Part shown: piece by piece, positions 48,540-60,494 of the stretch
Layout of the letters: each line of letters begins with the position of its first letter
How positions within the stretch are numbered: the first letter of the stretch is position 1
Assembly (NCBI GenBank): GCA_026874595.1
Contig: CM049320.1
Coordinates: forward strand, 7,629,464-7,693,463
Reading direction: 5' to 3'
DNA length: 64,000 nt
Origin: Sipunculus nudus
Lineage: Eukaryota; Annelida; Sipuncula; Golfingiida; Sipunculidae
Made by a program: the position numbers and the translations under genes
Notes under the pieces: generated by a model
What the model was told of the DNA's origin: nothing
Database searches by the model: none
Seen by the model: only the letters and a program-made list of their open reading frames with translations

Positions 48540-48707
48540 TCAGCAGTTGCACTTGTTTTTTATCCAGCTCAAGTAGGGAATGACGTCGGTATATCCGAAA
48601 ATCACGGTTTTCTGGACGCACCAACTGGGAGCCCAACTGGACACGCCCACTACGTGCCATAGCTTTTTGTAGTCATCTTGGCAGAGGATCGGCCCACCGG
48701 CGTCACC
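48540..48707 (-). CDS. Protease homologue, last exon with GDAGGP
   Basis: Acceptor CTTGTTACCAG; stop TGA is at 48542-48540. It encodes [20 protein letters not shown], then [10 protein letters not shown] and [24 protein letters not shown] has become GDAGGP (codon GCC), and Gly216 of the pocket is Ala. Confidence 0.95.
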   Translation of the reverse strand, partial: GDAGGPILCQDDYKKLWHVVGVSSWAPSWCVQKTVIFGYTDVIPYLSWIKNKCNC

Positions 48708-48731
48708 CTGGTAACAAGTAAATAACATAAA

Positions 48732-48789
<58 letters not shown>

Positions 48790-51700
48790 TCTGAGAGAGC
48801 ACAGGGAAGCCAGGTCATTCCACAACTACTTAACACCTGACCCCGAGTGGAATGCCCCTTGATTTCCCATTGAAAACCTGTTGACATCGTGACTGCGTGA
48901 CAAAAGTTGACAGAGACATTGAAGAACCATTGTAGACCGAAAGGTGTGTAAAACGGACGTATTATTCTTCACTAAAATGGGCCCATTTTCTTCTGGAGGC
49001 ATATAAACGACTAGCTAGTAGAACAAACACACACATACAAACCCACACACAAACAGAAATGTTGGCATACGCTCCTGGTTTTAATTTTAAATTCACCTTA
49101 AAGCAAAACTCTCTTTTTTTCTCATGTGGGGGGAATGCGTCTACTACTACTTACCATACATACTTGACCTCCCCCCGGTGCATACACGCAGAAAGTGTTC
49201 CCCGTCTCTACCAATTCCTTATAAGGAGTGCCTAAGCTGGCACAACCGTTGTCCGGCAAAATGGTGGCTTTGATCTCCCGCTGGACGTCGCTAACAGCAC
49301 CTGGAATATATGTCATTGAAATATACCTATATATTGATAACATTGTTCCAATTATTCTACATTTAATCGCCATGTCTTGGATTACTGCTGGGAGCAACCG
49401 GTCAATCAAAGATGATCCGTGAGGATACGAGTAAACTAATTCTGGAAGGAGTTTTAATACAGAAATTTAAGCTTGAATGTTACTTATTACAAATCCACTA
49501 ATCAGACTCTATCTTTATACCACACCATATAAATAATATACCATTTAATTGAATTTAAAAGCATTGGTTATCAGTACTTTTCCTCACACCTTAATCGTAC
49601 TGATAACTTAAATGTATTATTTCTAGTAAAGTAATGTGTACAGCTAGCTGAATAATCTATGTGAAAAGATAATATATTTATTCTTCGGGAAGGCAGACAA
49701 AATCAAACAATGGCCAGTTTCACCTAAAGGCTTAGAAGCAATTTATTGGTATGCTTTGGAAATGTTTATTATAAAACAAGTATCTAAGATACAAGGTATT
49801 TAGATCACTACCAGAAGAAAGCGGTTCTACATAAAGATAGATATTGCAAAGTGTTAAATATATACATGTATATACATTTGCTGATTATTTATATTTTAAT
49901 TATTTTAAGTATAAATGAAGATTTATCATTTAGTGTAACTGGGGAGAAATGAGGAAAATTTGTGTATTAAAAAAACGTTACATGTACCGTCGATTCCTTG
50001 GTGATAACACGTTGGACACCACATACACTGGAAACGTAACAACTTTAGCATAGGCAGAGCAGACCGAGCAGTGCTGACATCTGTTTGATCAACCATGTAC
50101 TAACAGAACAATTGTAACCGCGCAGATGTAAGTGTCAAGCAATAAAAAATCAAACTATGTAGAAATTGATGTGATTTTTTTTTTCAATATAACCCTGGTA
50201 AGGGATATGAAATTTATTGGATATTTGACAGCTACTTATTTGCGTACTTATTTGCTTTACACTTGATTAACCAGGGAGGGGTCCTTAAGATGTGTGAGAT
50301 GTTCTTCTGCTACATCCATTGGTAGGATTCCGTGGCACCGTTTATAGTTACAATGTAATAATTTGGATCCCGCAGAAGGATAAGAGGCAGGGGTTACGGA
50401 TGACCTAGTCAGTGAGTAGGATCAAAGCTACTCTCGCAGAGTGTTGGGCTTGATCGCACTGTCCCTGCCCTTTCGACGGCTTTACGTTATGGGTTTGCTC
50501 AAATGGTTAGGTTGATGAATACTCTGCCTATGAACATGTATTATCTTTCGGAAAAGCCACTATTTAAGTTAACAGAGAAATAACTTAAGCGTGATGTACA
50601 AATGAGAGGCAATCATCAACTCCCTTTGGCGCATTAGCGCATATTAGGGATTTACTGAAATCACTTATCATGTCATCAATGTGTGATCCACCACAGAGGA
50701 TCCGGATGTAGATACGTCTCTCGCATCATTGAATCACGTTTTATTTCACATACTGCAGTGACAAACAAAAGTAGTGGCCCACCATGTCTATAAGATGCCT
50801 GCCATCCAGCTGTTGACACTATAGGATCAACATAATTAATAAACGTAAAAACGTACCTCCTTTAGACGTGGCTCCCCATCCAACGACATGACAGTTCTGG
50901 AAGGTCTGACTGGCCGAAGGAAGACATACTGGCAATACCGTAGACTTCAGATCGGCGGGTTCGTTCAGCCGTATGAGTGCAATGTCGTTGGCTACGCTGG
51001 AATTTAATGTTGTTATAATTAAACAAAGGTGTTAATATGTGATAATATATAATATATGACAACTTATATAGAAAGAAGCAGGAGTACCAGAGATGGGTAC
51101 ACTAAAGTCTTTTAATCACTTGATCAACAGCACTTCATAATAGACGGTAATAAAAAAAAAGAACAGAAAAAAAGTATTAACTCTAATATTATCTGTTATC
51201 TATTAGATTGCAAATGTGCAGAAAATGAATAAAAAGTCTGTTTTAAAACATGTAGTCCTTAAAATATGATGCTAAGTTATATGACATACTACTACTACTG
51301 GGTCATAGCCGATACATATAGCCCCCCATAGTAACCTAATTTCGACCTAAGTAAAGGATCTGTCAATAATTCTATAGAATTTAAAGTGTTAAAACATTCG
51401 ATTTGCATACAAATATGTAGGAAATAAAAATTACTCGAACTTTAGCCGTCTTTGAGAAAACTCTTAATTCAGAGTTGCTCAAATTTGTGTTTCGCCTCGT
51501 AAGTCAGTTATATCCAAACACGTTATAAATGAGGCCTATTTAATTTTATAAACCAACCCAGAATATGTTGGCCTGCTCTCAATGGCCCTCTCAACAATGC
51601 TTAAAACCCTTAGTTTGCCCTGTACCTCGCAGAATATTTGCCACTTTGATCTGTCTTAAGATTTTCCCATACTCTCTCAGGATATTAAGGTTCTACGGTT

Positions 51701-54700
51701 AGCGCTTGCACCCTGACGAAGAGCAGCCGCAAGAACAGACGGGCTTACGACGGAGAAGGGGGATCGTTCTAACATAGACAGATGAGCTACAAAAATAATT
51801 AGAGAAAAATGATGTTTAAAACCAGGTAGATATAGTAATATCTATTTATGTTCGGCTAGTTATGCGAATTCTTTGGGTAAAACTATAAATATTAAAACCA
51901 AAACCAAAAAGCTGAAGTAGAATAATTCATATATTAATATGCTTCGTGCGACTTTGAAAAGTACTAGATTTTCATCAGTGAGAGAGGTTGCTCACTGGTA
52001 GCTAACTACAGGTAGCCCCACTTTGCCAGGCTATACATGCAGCAGTGGCCCACCATAGGCTCTATACACGTTGGCCTACTAGAGAAACTGGTGGAGAACC
52101 AAAATGTGGCCAAGGAAGAATTATTTTTTGTGTTATTATGAAGTTTCCTAGCTAAAGAAACCAAAGAACCCACAAATAGTGCGATAAAGAGCGAAATGGA
52201 GAAAAAAATGTGTTTTATTCACATATATTATCACCTGCAGATGACAACTGGCCTATTTTGTTAAACGAAAATTGTAGCTATTGTCTTACTCACAAAATGT
52301 TTTTTGAATTAGTGATAATATTTTAGGTATAAGGCGACGGCTTTACACTTTACATAAACAAGATGATCGAAAAGGCTTAATTATAACATGTACTGCACAT
52401 CACGTGGACGGAATCACAGAAATACGACTCTACTGGTTAGGGATTCTTAGATTAAAATTCTTAACCCCACAATGCACCGGGGCTTCTAAATACAACATCG
52501 GCGTAGGTAAAAATGTCGTGAAGAACGCAATTTTGTCCGTTCAAGTGTGTTGGATAAGCATTGATTCAAAGGAAATTACATAAACATGGGTGTTTTTTTT
52601 GTTGGTAAGGAATATACGGAAGTAATATTTTAGAAGAAATTCGTTTCAAGTTGAACGACCTCGAGCGGAAAGAGGCAGTTAAAAGACTCACTAGAAAGGA
52701 TTTGTTTTCTTGATGTAGTCTCCTCTGATAATAATACTCCTTGCCTTCCTCTTCTGACGTGAAGGTTCGCTTATGGAGTGATCCAGGCTTCCAAGCCATA
52801 TTTCAAGGCTTTCCTTTGCTCTGTATGGAGAAAAGGTGTATCTTTAACAGTACATGTATTTAATTCTAGAGTAAAATCATGACGGAGCAAAATCCTTTTT
52901 TGAATACATTTAATTCTAAACACTTGGATTTCGTTCAGATATCGCCTCCTTTAGAAGGCCACTCATCATAGGGGACCCGACAAGATACCACCTGCAGTCA
53001 TAAAGTAATGTAATAGTTACATATTTTGCATCATATAAATGCAAACATGTGAAATCATGTTAATAGGTTATTTCGGGAGCATCAAAATGCAAAGTCCCAT
53101 GGCTGTATCTTTTGAAGATAATTCCATCAAACATAGCGTTGATAATGACATGAAAACTAGAGTCTAAATGTTTTCTGACAGATCCAGGAATTAGCAGAAA
53201 ATTCACTAACCCTCACAAGGATAAGGTAACCACACGTACCAACCATATAATTAATGTATCTGCCAAATTCGGTAAGGGTCGGTGCATAATTGAGTGATCA
53301 TGTCTTAAAAGGTTCATTCGGGCAATTGTTCTAATTAATTAAATTTATGTTTAAACTATTTATATGGCAGATACAGTATGTCTATTTTACCTTTTTTATC
53401 GCCGCCAGGCGGCGTGAGGTATATACTTTACCCTTGGTTTGTCCAAGGAGTTAAAAGGGATGGATTATCAAGTGAGAGTCTGGCCGTGTCGGATGTTGCT
53501 GACGGGGGTCATAAAACTCGCTGCTCTAAGGCACAAAGAAATGCCGCTAATAAGCCCGGTGCCAATTGATACAGCGCGAGATACCCCCTTCGGCGTGACT
53601 TCGGAACAGCTCATTATAGTACCGATATTTTTATAAATATTGTGAAAAGGATGAGTAAGTTTCTCCCCAATTTTATCTCCGTAGTATTTAATATAAATCT
53701 TAAAACAATCATAAGTTTGAACACCATATTTTCATATGTGTTGGAAACGTGTGTGAAGCTGTCGTTGCTAATGACGCCTGAGCTATAGCTTGGCTGCGGT
53801 AAATATGGGGACTGTCTAAAACGCGGAGAATCCGCGGAGAGATGGAGAATTCGCGGAGAATTCGTGGAGAATCTGCGGCGAGTTTGTATATCAATGATAC
53901 TTTAAAATACTATTAGAATGTTAGTTTGAGTTGAAATCCGCTGTCCGTTGTCCGCAGTAGTGAGGTGTCCGCCTTATAGAGGGATTTTGAAGGGAATTAA
54001 CTATATTGTCCGTTATAGCCATGCAGTTGTCCGCCTTATTGAGGCGTCCGTTAGACCAGTTTTACACTTTACCAGAGACCACTGTACACTTTAAAATCTC
54101 AAACTATATTACTCTTAACATAAACTCCTTGGTTTGTCTATCGGCAGATTTAAGCAAACAGTTATGACCATATACTCTAGGAATTTTGGACTCGAAAACA
54201 TACAGGAAATAATCCTACGAAAGTTTGGAGATCATTTGGATCACCATGAAAACAAATCAATGGAATCAGTCCTATTAATCAGTTGTATAGTAACGGCTAT
54301 TTTTTAGAGATATTAATCAATATTATCTGGCGGCTTTCTTCTGGAGGTGACCTGGGAACAGGTCGTTGAACCGACAACAGCTTGTGTTGTCTCACGTAAA
54401 TACATAATATCATAAATTATGGTATAACGCATAACGGAGGACCAGCATTTTTGTTTATCCCCAATACACTTTCTGTGTTTAATTTCACTTCATCTTGTCA
54501 GTTTTTTTTTACTGATGAATAAAGTTCCTTACTTATCTTTGACGCAATGCGCTGTCGTCAGCACCCATTCTCGAGCAATGAGAACCCCGCCACAATAATG
54601 TCCCGTTTTTTTAGTTCTCAGCGACACCTGATATTAGAAAAGTTTAATTATCATTCGAGGGAAGTGATAAAGATATTAGAAACATTAAAAAAATAATTAA

Positions 54701-54949
54701 GATTCCATGGCCAGCTGTATATAAAATTTTAATATATATTAATTGTAATAAAATAGGCTATTTAACTTAACTTCGTGTGCATTGAAGCTGCAAATTAGTT
54801 GCTTTATCTTTATTTTTTAATCATATTGGAAGCTAATAAATATTCCATAACTAAGTTAACTTAAACACAACAAGTAATTATATTTGTTTTTGTCAGTATA
54901 TGTTTTACTGCAGTGAAAGTGTTTGAAATATGTTACTTTGCTTTGCGGC

Positions 54950-55010
<61 letters not shown>

Positions 55011-58000
55011 TCATCTCTGAATACATTGATGATCCTGTATTGAGCATGAAGTCACATTGATATCGTCATACATAAATATAACAGCAATGGCAGCCAGTAC
55101 ACATGGTCAACCAATAGTATTAAAGGACTATAATAGTCAACGCAATATATATTAAGGTATACCTATCATACCAGACGAAGGATATATTGTGCTATCCGAA
55201 AGTTAGGATCATTAACGTACTTAAGTCTACAGAATAGCGTCATGTATACAACACTATTATGTAATATAGAGTTATGAAAATGAAATGTTTTAAATACTTA
55301 TGGGCATGATGTATGTGTTATATTCGAGCTTACCATCCAAGGCCACTTTCGAACATCAGACACATCTTGTCCTCCAGTTAAAAACCCTTCTATGTAAGCA
55401 GGTTTTCCACAGTCTTTGTGAAAAAAGAAACATATTTCATAATCTCATCGAGACCGTGTCTGACTCTCTGCTTAGATTCGCAATATAAATAATACAGAAA
55501 ACATCACTAAGACATACAAAAAAGCAGACAGAAATATCTGTAAAAATATCAATACAGAAGCCAAAGAAATAGCCGGTTCCCTTAACCTAGCAGACCGCAT
55601 CGAAGTCATGGCCGAGCGCAATGCTTACATTACTTTGAAAGACCACAAGGATAATTTTGAACAAAACCCCAAGTGCAGATTGATTAATCCAGCAAAATCT
55701 GAAATAGGTATCATTAGCAAAAAGCACTTGGAAAAAATTAATAGCCAACTGAGACTGAAAACCAAACTCAACCAGTGGCAAAATACCGCGCAGGTAATAT
55801 CTTGGTTCAAGAAATTGAAGCTGAAACAAAAATCTAAGTTCATAAAGTTTGATATTGTTGACTTTTACCCCTCGATCACAGAAGATCTTCTCATGAAAGC
55901 CCTCAAATTTGCCAAAACCATGGTCTCCATTCCAGAGGATGTTATCAAAACCATCCTGCACAGCAGGAAAAGCTTACTGTTTAGCAACGGTAACACCTGG
56001 GTGAAAAAAGATCACACTAGTTTTGACGTCACCATGGGCAGTTTTGATGGCGCTGAAGTATGCGAAATTGTTGGTTTATACATCCTAGATATGTTGAAAA
56101 AGGAATTTGGTGTAAATGCTCTAGGCCTGTATCGTGATGACGGTTTAGGTTGTTTCCCCAACATGTCTGGACCCAAAGCAGACAGCACCCGTAAGAAAAT
56201 GATCAAACTCTTTTCCAATGTTGGGTTAAAGATAACCATTGAAACTAACCTGACCTGCACAGATTTCTTAGACGTAACATTTGACCTCCAAAATGACGTC
56301 TTCTACCCTTACAGAAAACCGAACAATGACCCTCTCTATATCCACGCACAATCCAATCACCCCCCAGCTATCATTAGGCAGATACCTATGATGATCAGTA
56401 AACGTGTTTCTGACAACTCCTGCAATAAAGAGCTATTTATGAAACCGTGAAACAGTCTGTTGTGAATTAACAGTGTTGTTTTTCTTCAGAGTTATATATA
56501 TATATATATATATTTGGCACAGACCATTCCTGGATACCTTTAACGTGATTTTGTAAAAACAAAGCTGTCAAATAACTTTATATATCAAGTTTATTACTTA
56601 GAAATGGAATTTCACCATATACAGTGAACTCCCGACCACCCCGCTAACACGACCACTGTTCTTGGTCCCAGAATTGTCTTATATAAATTATCATATAAAA
56701 AACTTCGGTAACACGACCACCCCGCTATCAGGACTAACGACCACCTTCTTTTGGTCCGGACCTTCACATAAGCCCCCGTATCACGACCACTGGCCAGTGG
56801 CGACCGCGACCCATTGAGCAGATGACACGCTTGACTTAGATAATAGCCCGTAATTAATTAGCCGTATCACGACCACTGGCCCGTGGCGACCGCGGCCCGT
56901 TGAGCAGGTGACACGCTCATCGCCCAGCTCGGACTTAGATAATACCCCGTGATTAATTAGCCGTGCACGTGGGAAAGCCCGCTTTCATCTGCCCAGCCAT
57001 GGTTAGGCGTGTTTATGATGCCGCCCCGCCTTCTAGCAAAACTTAACACATCAATAGATATTGTACTCCATGGACCGTTATATTGTTTCTTGAGTACGGC
57101 TGTAAGATAAACATTTAACATACTGAGCAAAAAGGAGTTTGGCAAACATGACTGACATCACACGCTTACAGTCAGGTGAGTAAAGTAAAACGGTGACAAA
57201 TCACATTTCAATGATCAAGCAGGAACCATATAAAAACCACTTAGAATTTGATGTATTCATTCTGTTCTCACAACGTTTTCGACACCAGACCATCTTCGTG
57301 TAATTCTCTGTATAATCTGGGATGACACAAGTTAGTTCCCATACCTTTGCTGATGATTTTATCATGGTCATTGTTTAGTTATTCATTAATATTATACGTG
57401 TATTATACGTGTATGTTCTTGCGTTTGTGTGCATGAATTCACGTATGTATGCATGTATGTGTGTATAGATGTGTGTGCAGATTTTTTTAACTTATTTATT
57501 TTACATGGAAAGTACAAATAGTTATTTCGACTAATCGTGGCAATCTCCATGGATCAGATGCTGAGATCGGTAGTCTAAGAGGATGGAGGGGACCGGAGAA
57601 CTCGGCGAAACCACCGGCCTTGGACAAGGCACCTACAACCCACCTTCATAGCCACACCGGGGATCGAACCCGGATCGCAGGCGGAGATAGCCGAGCGTTT
57701 TACCACTCGACTGTCCATTCATGGGTTTGTATATCCCTGCTCCCTCAGAGAGAAATGAATCATTTTATTACTTTTTAATTATTTATTTGCTTAATGCATT
57801 ATCTTGATGTTGCTGTTGTGTAATCACTTCCACGGACCTCCCCTAGCCCGGTAATCGAAATAGGATCGCCAGGAGAGAGCGCAGATCTTGCGAAATGAAA
57901 ATAATCAATTTCAGGCAAGTTTTTTTTTATAATACTTTTATTCACATAATTTGATTGATACATAACACATAAACAAGCTCACTTGAAAACAGAAAGTACT

Positions 58001-58235
58001 GTATGCAACACTAATTCGATATCAAAATTCTGTTGATATTCAAAATAGTTATTTTTCAGCCTAACCCCATCCCACCCATTAACAGAATAACAAATTCCCC
58101 TGAATAAATACAAATAATAGACTACTAATGTATTATTCTTAAGAGCCATACATGAGAGATTCAAACTTACTTGCGTTAGCTGTCCTGAGCATCAATAGAA
58201 CCAAAGGAGCACCTAACACGACGGCTCTGAATAAA
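48540..58235 (-). CDS. Trypsin-like serine protease homologue, catalytically dead (Ser to Ala), 5' end incomplete
   Basis: Chymotrypsin-fold (S1) protein on the minus strand. Exons in transcript order: 58171-58235, 55334-55413, 54533-54627, 52692-52820, 50857-50996, 49155-49300, 48540-48707; all phases fit, giving 273 aa so far. Numbered from the first codon seen: a hydrophobic leader to ANA21, then [18 protein letters not shown], His75 (TTAHC), Asp127 (NDIALIRL), [11 protein letters not shown], and GQVCMGDAGGP, where Ala221 sits in the place of catalytic Ser195. The activation site is also lost: GFLTGG replaces the usual R-IVGG. The S1-pocket position 189 is Gln215. Such serine protease homologues bind partners instead of cutting, for example in invertebrate immune cascades; this role is only inferred here. 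No stop or frameshift is seen in the recovered coding sequence, so it is not a decayed pseudogene. The start codon must lie in an upstream exon (above 58235). Confidence 0.92.
48734..48789. repeat. (TA)n microsatellite
   Basis: Lies about 25 bp upstream (minus strand) of the acceptor of the last protease-homologue exon. Confidence 0.9.
49155..49300 (-). CDS. Protease homologue, sixth exon
   Basis: Acceptor TATATTCCAG, donor ATG|GTAAGT (phase 0). It encodes [20 protein letters not shown] and ends [15 protein letters not shown]. The residue at chymotrypsin position 189 is Gln. Confidence 0.93.
50857..50996 (-). CDS. Protease homologue, catalytic Asp exon
   Basis: Acceptor AAATTCCAG, donor GGAG|GTACGT (phase 1). 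It encodes [20 protein letters not shown] then LPVCLP and [12 protein letters not shown]. The Asp102 equivalent is intact. Confidence 0.95.
50997..52691. other. Protease intron without recognised features
   Basis: No repeat family or exon recognised; flanking exons join in phase, so no missing exon is required. Confidence 0.5.
52692..52820 (-). CDS. Protease homologue, fourth exon
   Basis: Acceptor TTTCTCCATACAG, donor TTCTA|GTGAGT (phase 2). It encodes [20 protein letters not shown], then [20 protein letters not shown]. This corresponds to the LGEHSL...IIVHPDY region of trypsins, with an unusually basic RQKRKAR stretch. Confidence 0.88.
53819..53885. repeat. 12-bp GCGGAGAATTCG-type tandem repeat
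   Basis: About five imperfect copies (GCGGAGAATCCG, GAGAATTCGCG, GTGGAGAATCTG) in a protease intron. Confidence 0.7.
53930..54085 (-). repeat. Pogo-like fragment
   Basis: On the minus strand CAGTGGTCTCTGGTAAAG then AACGGACGCCTCAATAAGGC GGAC. TGTCCGCCTTAT blocks repeat internally. Lies in the protease intron between the His exon and the fourth exon. Confidence 0.5.
54533..54627 (-). CDS. Protease homologue, catalytic His exon
   Basis: Acceptor CTAATATCAG, donor GATAA|GTAAGG (phase 2). It encodes [20 protein letters not shown] then [11 protein letters not shown]. The His57 equivalent is intact. Confidence 0.95.
54954..55008. repeat. (TA)n microsatellite
   Basis: In the protease intron between the N-terminal and His exons. 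Confidence 0.9.
55334..55413 (-). CDS. Protease homologue, N-terminal exon of the S1 domain
   Basis: Acceptor TTTTTTCACAAAG, donor ATG|GTAAGC (phase 0). It encodes [20 protein letters not shown] then RKWPWM. The motif before TGG lacks the Arg/Lys needed for zymogen cleavage, and Ile16 is replaced. Confidence 0.9.
55476..56450 (+). pseudogene. Reverse-transcriptase fragment of a retroelement
   Basis: The frame is open from a TAG at 55473 to TGA at 56448-56450. The recognisable protein starts near [18 protein letters not shown], before the first ATG at 55608. RT motifs in order: [31 protein letters not shown] (motif A Asp), [20 protein letters not shown] (motif B), GLYRDDGLG (motif C, YxDD), FLDVTFDL and YPYRKPNND...SNHPP. 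This combination resembles RT ORFs common in cnidarian and molluscan genomes; I cannot assign the clade with certainty (Penelope-like is one option). N- and C-terminal parts are missing, so it is a dead piece. It sits inside a protease intron, opposite to that gene. Confidence 0.85.
56632..56990 (+). repeat. Pogo-like end with an internal about 87-bp tandem duplication
   Basis: It starts CAGTGAACTCCCGACCACCC after TA. GTATCACGACCACTGGCC..TGGCGACCGCG and ATAAT.CCCGT.ATTAATTAGCC occur twice. GC-richer than its surroundings. Confidence 0.6.
57483..57720 (-). mobile_element. tRNA-derived SINE, family 2, copy 2
   Basis: On the minus strand: GTCGAGTGGTAAAACGCTCG, B box GGGTTCGATCCC, and CAAGGCCGGTGGTTTC, matching 34449-34685. 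It lies in the protease leader intron, in the gene's sense orientation. Confidence 0.8.
58171..58235 (-). CDS. Protease homologue, leader exon
   Basis: On the minus strand the acceptor is TTTTACTTGCAG and the donor is CGCAA|GTAAGT. The reading is [20 protein letters not shown] then A, a hydrophobic signal or anchor segment, entering in phase 2 and leaving in phase 1. The next exon completes Asn and begins CGKPAY. No in-frame ATG precedes the acceptor before a stop, so an upstream exon is required. Confidence 0.8.
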
Positions 58236-59198
58236 CTGCAAGTAAAAGACAGACCTCCTAGTGTATTATGATGCCTTTAAAATACCACAGAGCCAAACAG
58301 TGGTCCTGACCGACTGTCATCATTGCATGTTAAAGATTATTCTACAGGTAGTCCTGGAGCCATTCCTAGAATTTCAAGTTTGGCTGCAACCTCTGTCATT
58401 ATTAGGTTTGATGCAATTTTCTGATACAGGATTTAATAGAGATCATCTTAAAAAATCACCCCGCTGGAAAAGTGTCCAAAGGGCTTGAATAAACCAACCT
58501 CGGTAAATATTTTACAGATATATGGCTAATGTCGAGGATTTACTTCTGTTAAGTAGAGAAATGTGTTCCACTAAAGTCAATCAGAACTATCACTTTACCT
58601 AATATTTTGATGATCTGAATCAATTTAATTTAATTTCGAAACTCTATTTCAAATTTTTTACCACCAAAATATAAAATTAAATGTTTAAATTATAAAAAGG
58701 CATATAATTTTAAAACCTGAATGTTATTTTGGATGTTAAGAGGCAATATTATTCCTAATCATCAATTTGATGAGCCAATTGGAATGTTAATTTTATCATT
58801 CAGCTTATTTCAAGCCTTCAAGTTAAAATTTTAAGCTACTTAAAGTAATTAAATAAGTGATTATTTGTTTATAATTAAGGTATTCATCAAATTTTGGGCA
58901 GAAACTTTGATGTATACCTTCCATAGAACCGACATTGAGCAATTTGTGTGTGTTATCTTTAATTCGACTGAATAAAGTTGATTTTTAATATGATTAAAAA
59001 AAAAGAATATATATATAAAACAATATACAAAAATTCATAGAATTATAAAGTCTCAATGGCATTTAAATTCTTGATGTCAAAATCCTTTATATGTAGCATT
59101 TAGACTTATAACTATGCATGCATTTCGGACGTTTTTGTTCATCAATTGTCTTTATAAGTTTTGTGACCCGGGCATTACGTGAGACAGATATCACTTAC

Positions 59199-59247
59199 GT
59201 TAATAAAATGAAGTTGCGTGTCAAAAGAAATCGCTTGAATAATCCGC
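59199..59247 (-). CDS. Candidate upstream exon of the protease homologue
   Basis: On the minus strand a good acceptor (TTTTTTTAACTTTCAG) and donor (TTAAC|GTAAGTGA) bound 49 nt. Read in the phase needed by the leader exon it is open (GLFKRFLLTRNFILLT) and would lengthen the hydrophobic N-terminus. It lacks ATG. It may be coding, a 5' UTR exon or chance. Confidence 0.35.
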
Positions 59248-59823
59248 CTGAAAGTTAAAAAAAAATAAACTTAAAAAGGCAACCGAATTGGGGACACGCT
59301 TCATTGAAAACTAGGAGGCGAAGTAATTTTTAATTTCATAAAACAAATCTGAATATGAGCATATACTTGGTTGATACTCGTTAAGATCTGGCAAAGAGTT
59401 TTACCGTGCAATGAGTATACTGAGAGACTGGGACAGATTACGTTTGTTTCTAATTTCCATTCTTTTAAGATTTTAGAATAAGATAAAGTATACACCACTC
59501 AACATTTAATTTTAATTAAAGTCTAGAATTCATCAGAATCCCAGCCCAGATCCTGATTAAGATTGGTAACATACAGCATAACAAATAATGAAAAGGCAGC
59601 CAATTCATTTGATTAATTAAACAACCATTCACCTGTTCAAATCTTAGACAAATTTTACGATTTGGATCACGCTGTAAACTTGGTTTTACTGGAGATGGTG
59701 TCATTGTTATTTGGAAATCGTGACTTTGGCAGACATGATTCATGATCGGGCTCTGGTGAAACCTAGCACTCGATCAGGATTTAGTCAGGGTGATCAGAAT
59801 AACCAGGATGATCAGGATGATCA

Positions 59824-59825
<2 letters not shown>

Positions 59826-59865
<40 letters not shown>
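59826..59865. repeat. (TA)n microsatellite, insertion site of an LTR
   Basis: TA pairs ending exactly where the LTR at 59866 begins, preceded by a short (GATCAG)n-like tract. Confidence 0.85.
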
Positions 59866-59869
<4 letters not shown>

Positions 59870-60490
59870 ACGGAACCTAGTATCAACACATCATGTATGC
59901 CTGATAAACACAAATTTTGTCAAGGAGATAAAAAAAATCAGATTCTGTAACATTAGGCAGCGTGAACTGTCTAGGGGAATGAATAAAGAAGTCTGTGTTT
60001 TTTTGTTAACAAATAACTATAATTTATTCTTTAAACAACCCTAACATTACAAAACACCAGATCAATACAATTACACAGTATAACAGCGGCAAAACAACAG
60101 ATCAATACAATCACACAGTAAAATATTCAAAGTGCACAGTACCTGGATACCACCACTGTCACCACAAGTCCTTTAAAATGTATAAGCCGGCGAATAGTTC
60201 ACAGGAATTCCCTCGGGGAATAACAGTCCAATGTAAAGCTCTTGTTACAATCCAGAAAGTCTTGAGACAGGCAGCATTAAATTTTATAGAGGTAGTAATA
60301 GTAGAATCCCTGAAATTACTGGATAATCGGACAGGTCCCACAAACTGACATACACAAGTCTGTGTCCGCTGGAATATTCTCTTACCTCTCTCTGCTTTAA
60401 AACACAGCCCCCTATTTATAACTTCTTGCCCCAAGCCGAGAATTTTCCACTTCTCGAACAGTCCAAAGGATCCAACACAAAACACAGTAA
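59866..60490 (+). mobile_element. LTR of the same family, 3' truncated
   Basis: It starts TGTTACGGAACCTAGTATCA immediately after a (TA)n array and follows the LTR at 16758 up to AACACAGTA near 60490. The 3' part is missing; the inverted copy begins a few bases on. Confidence 0.8.
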
Positions 60491-60494
60491 ATAT

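Noticed and set aside
52925-52995. Possible further protease exon after GACTGCAG on the minus strand
   Set aside because: The reading hits a stop quickly, and the flanking exons already join in phase without it.
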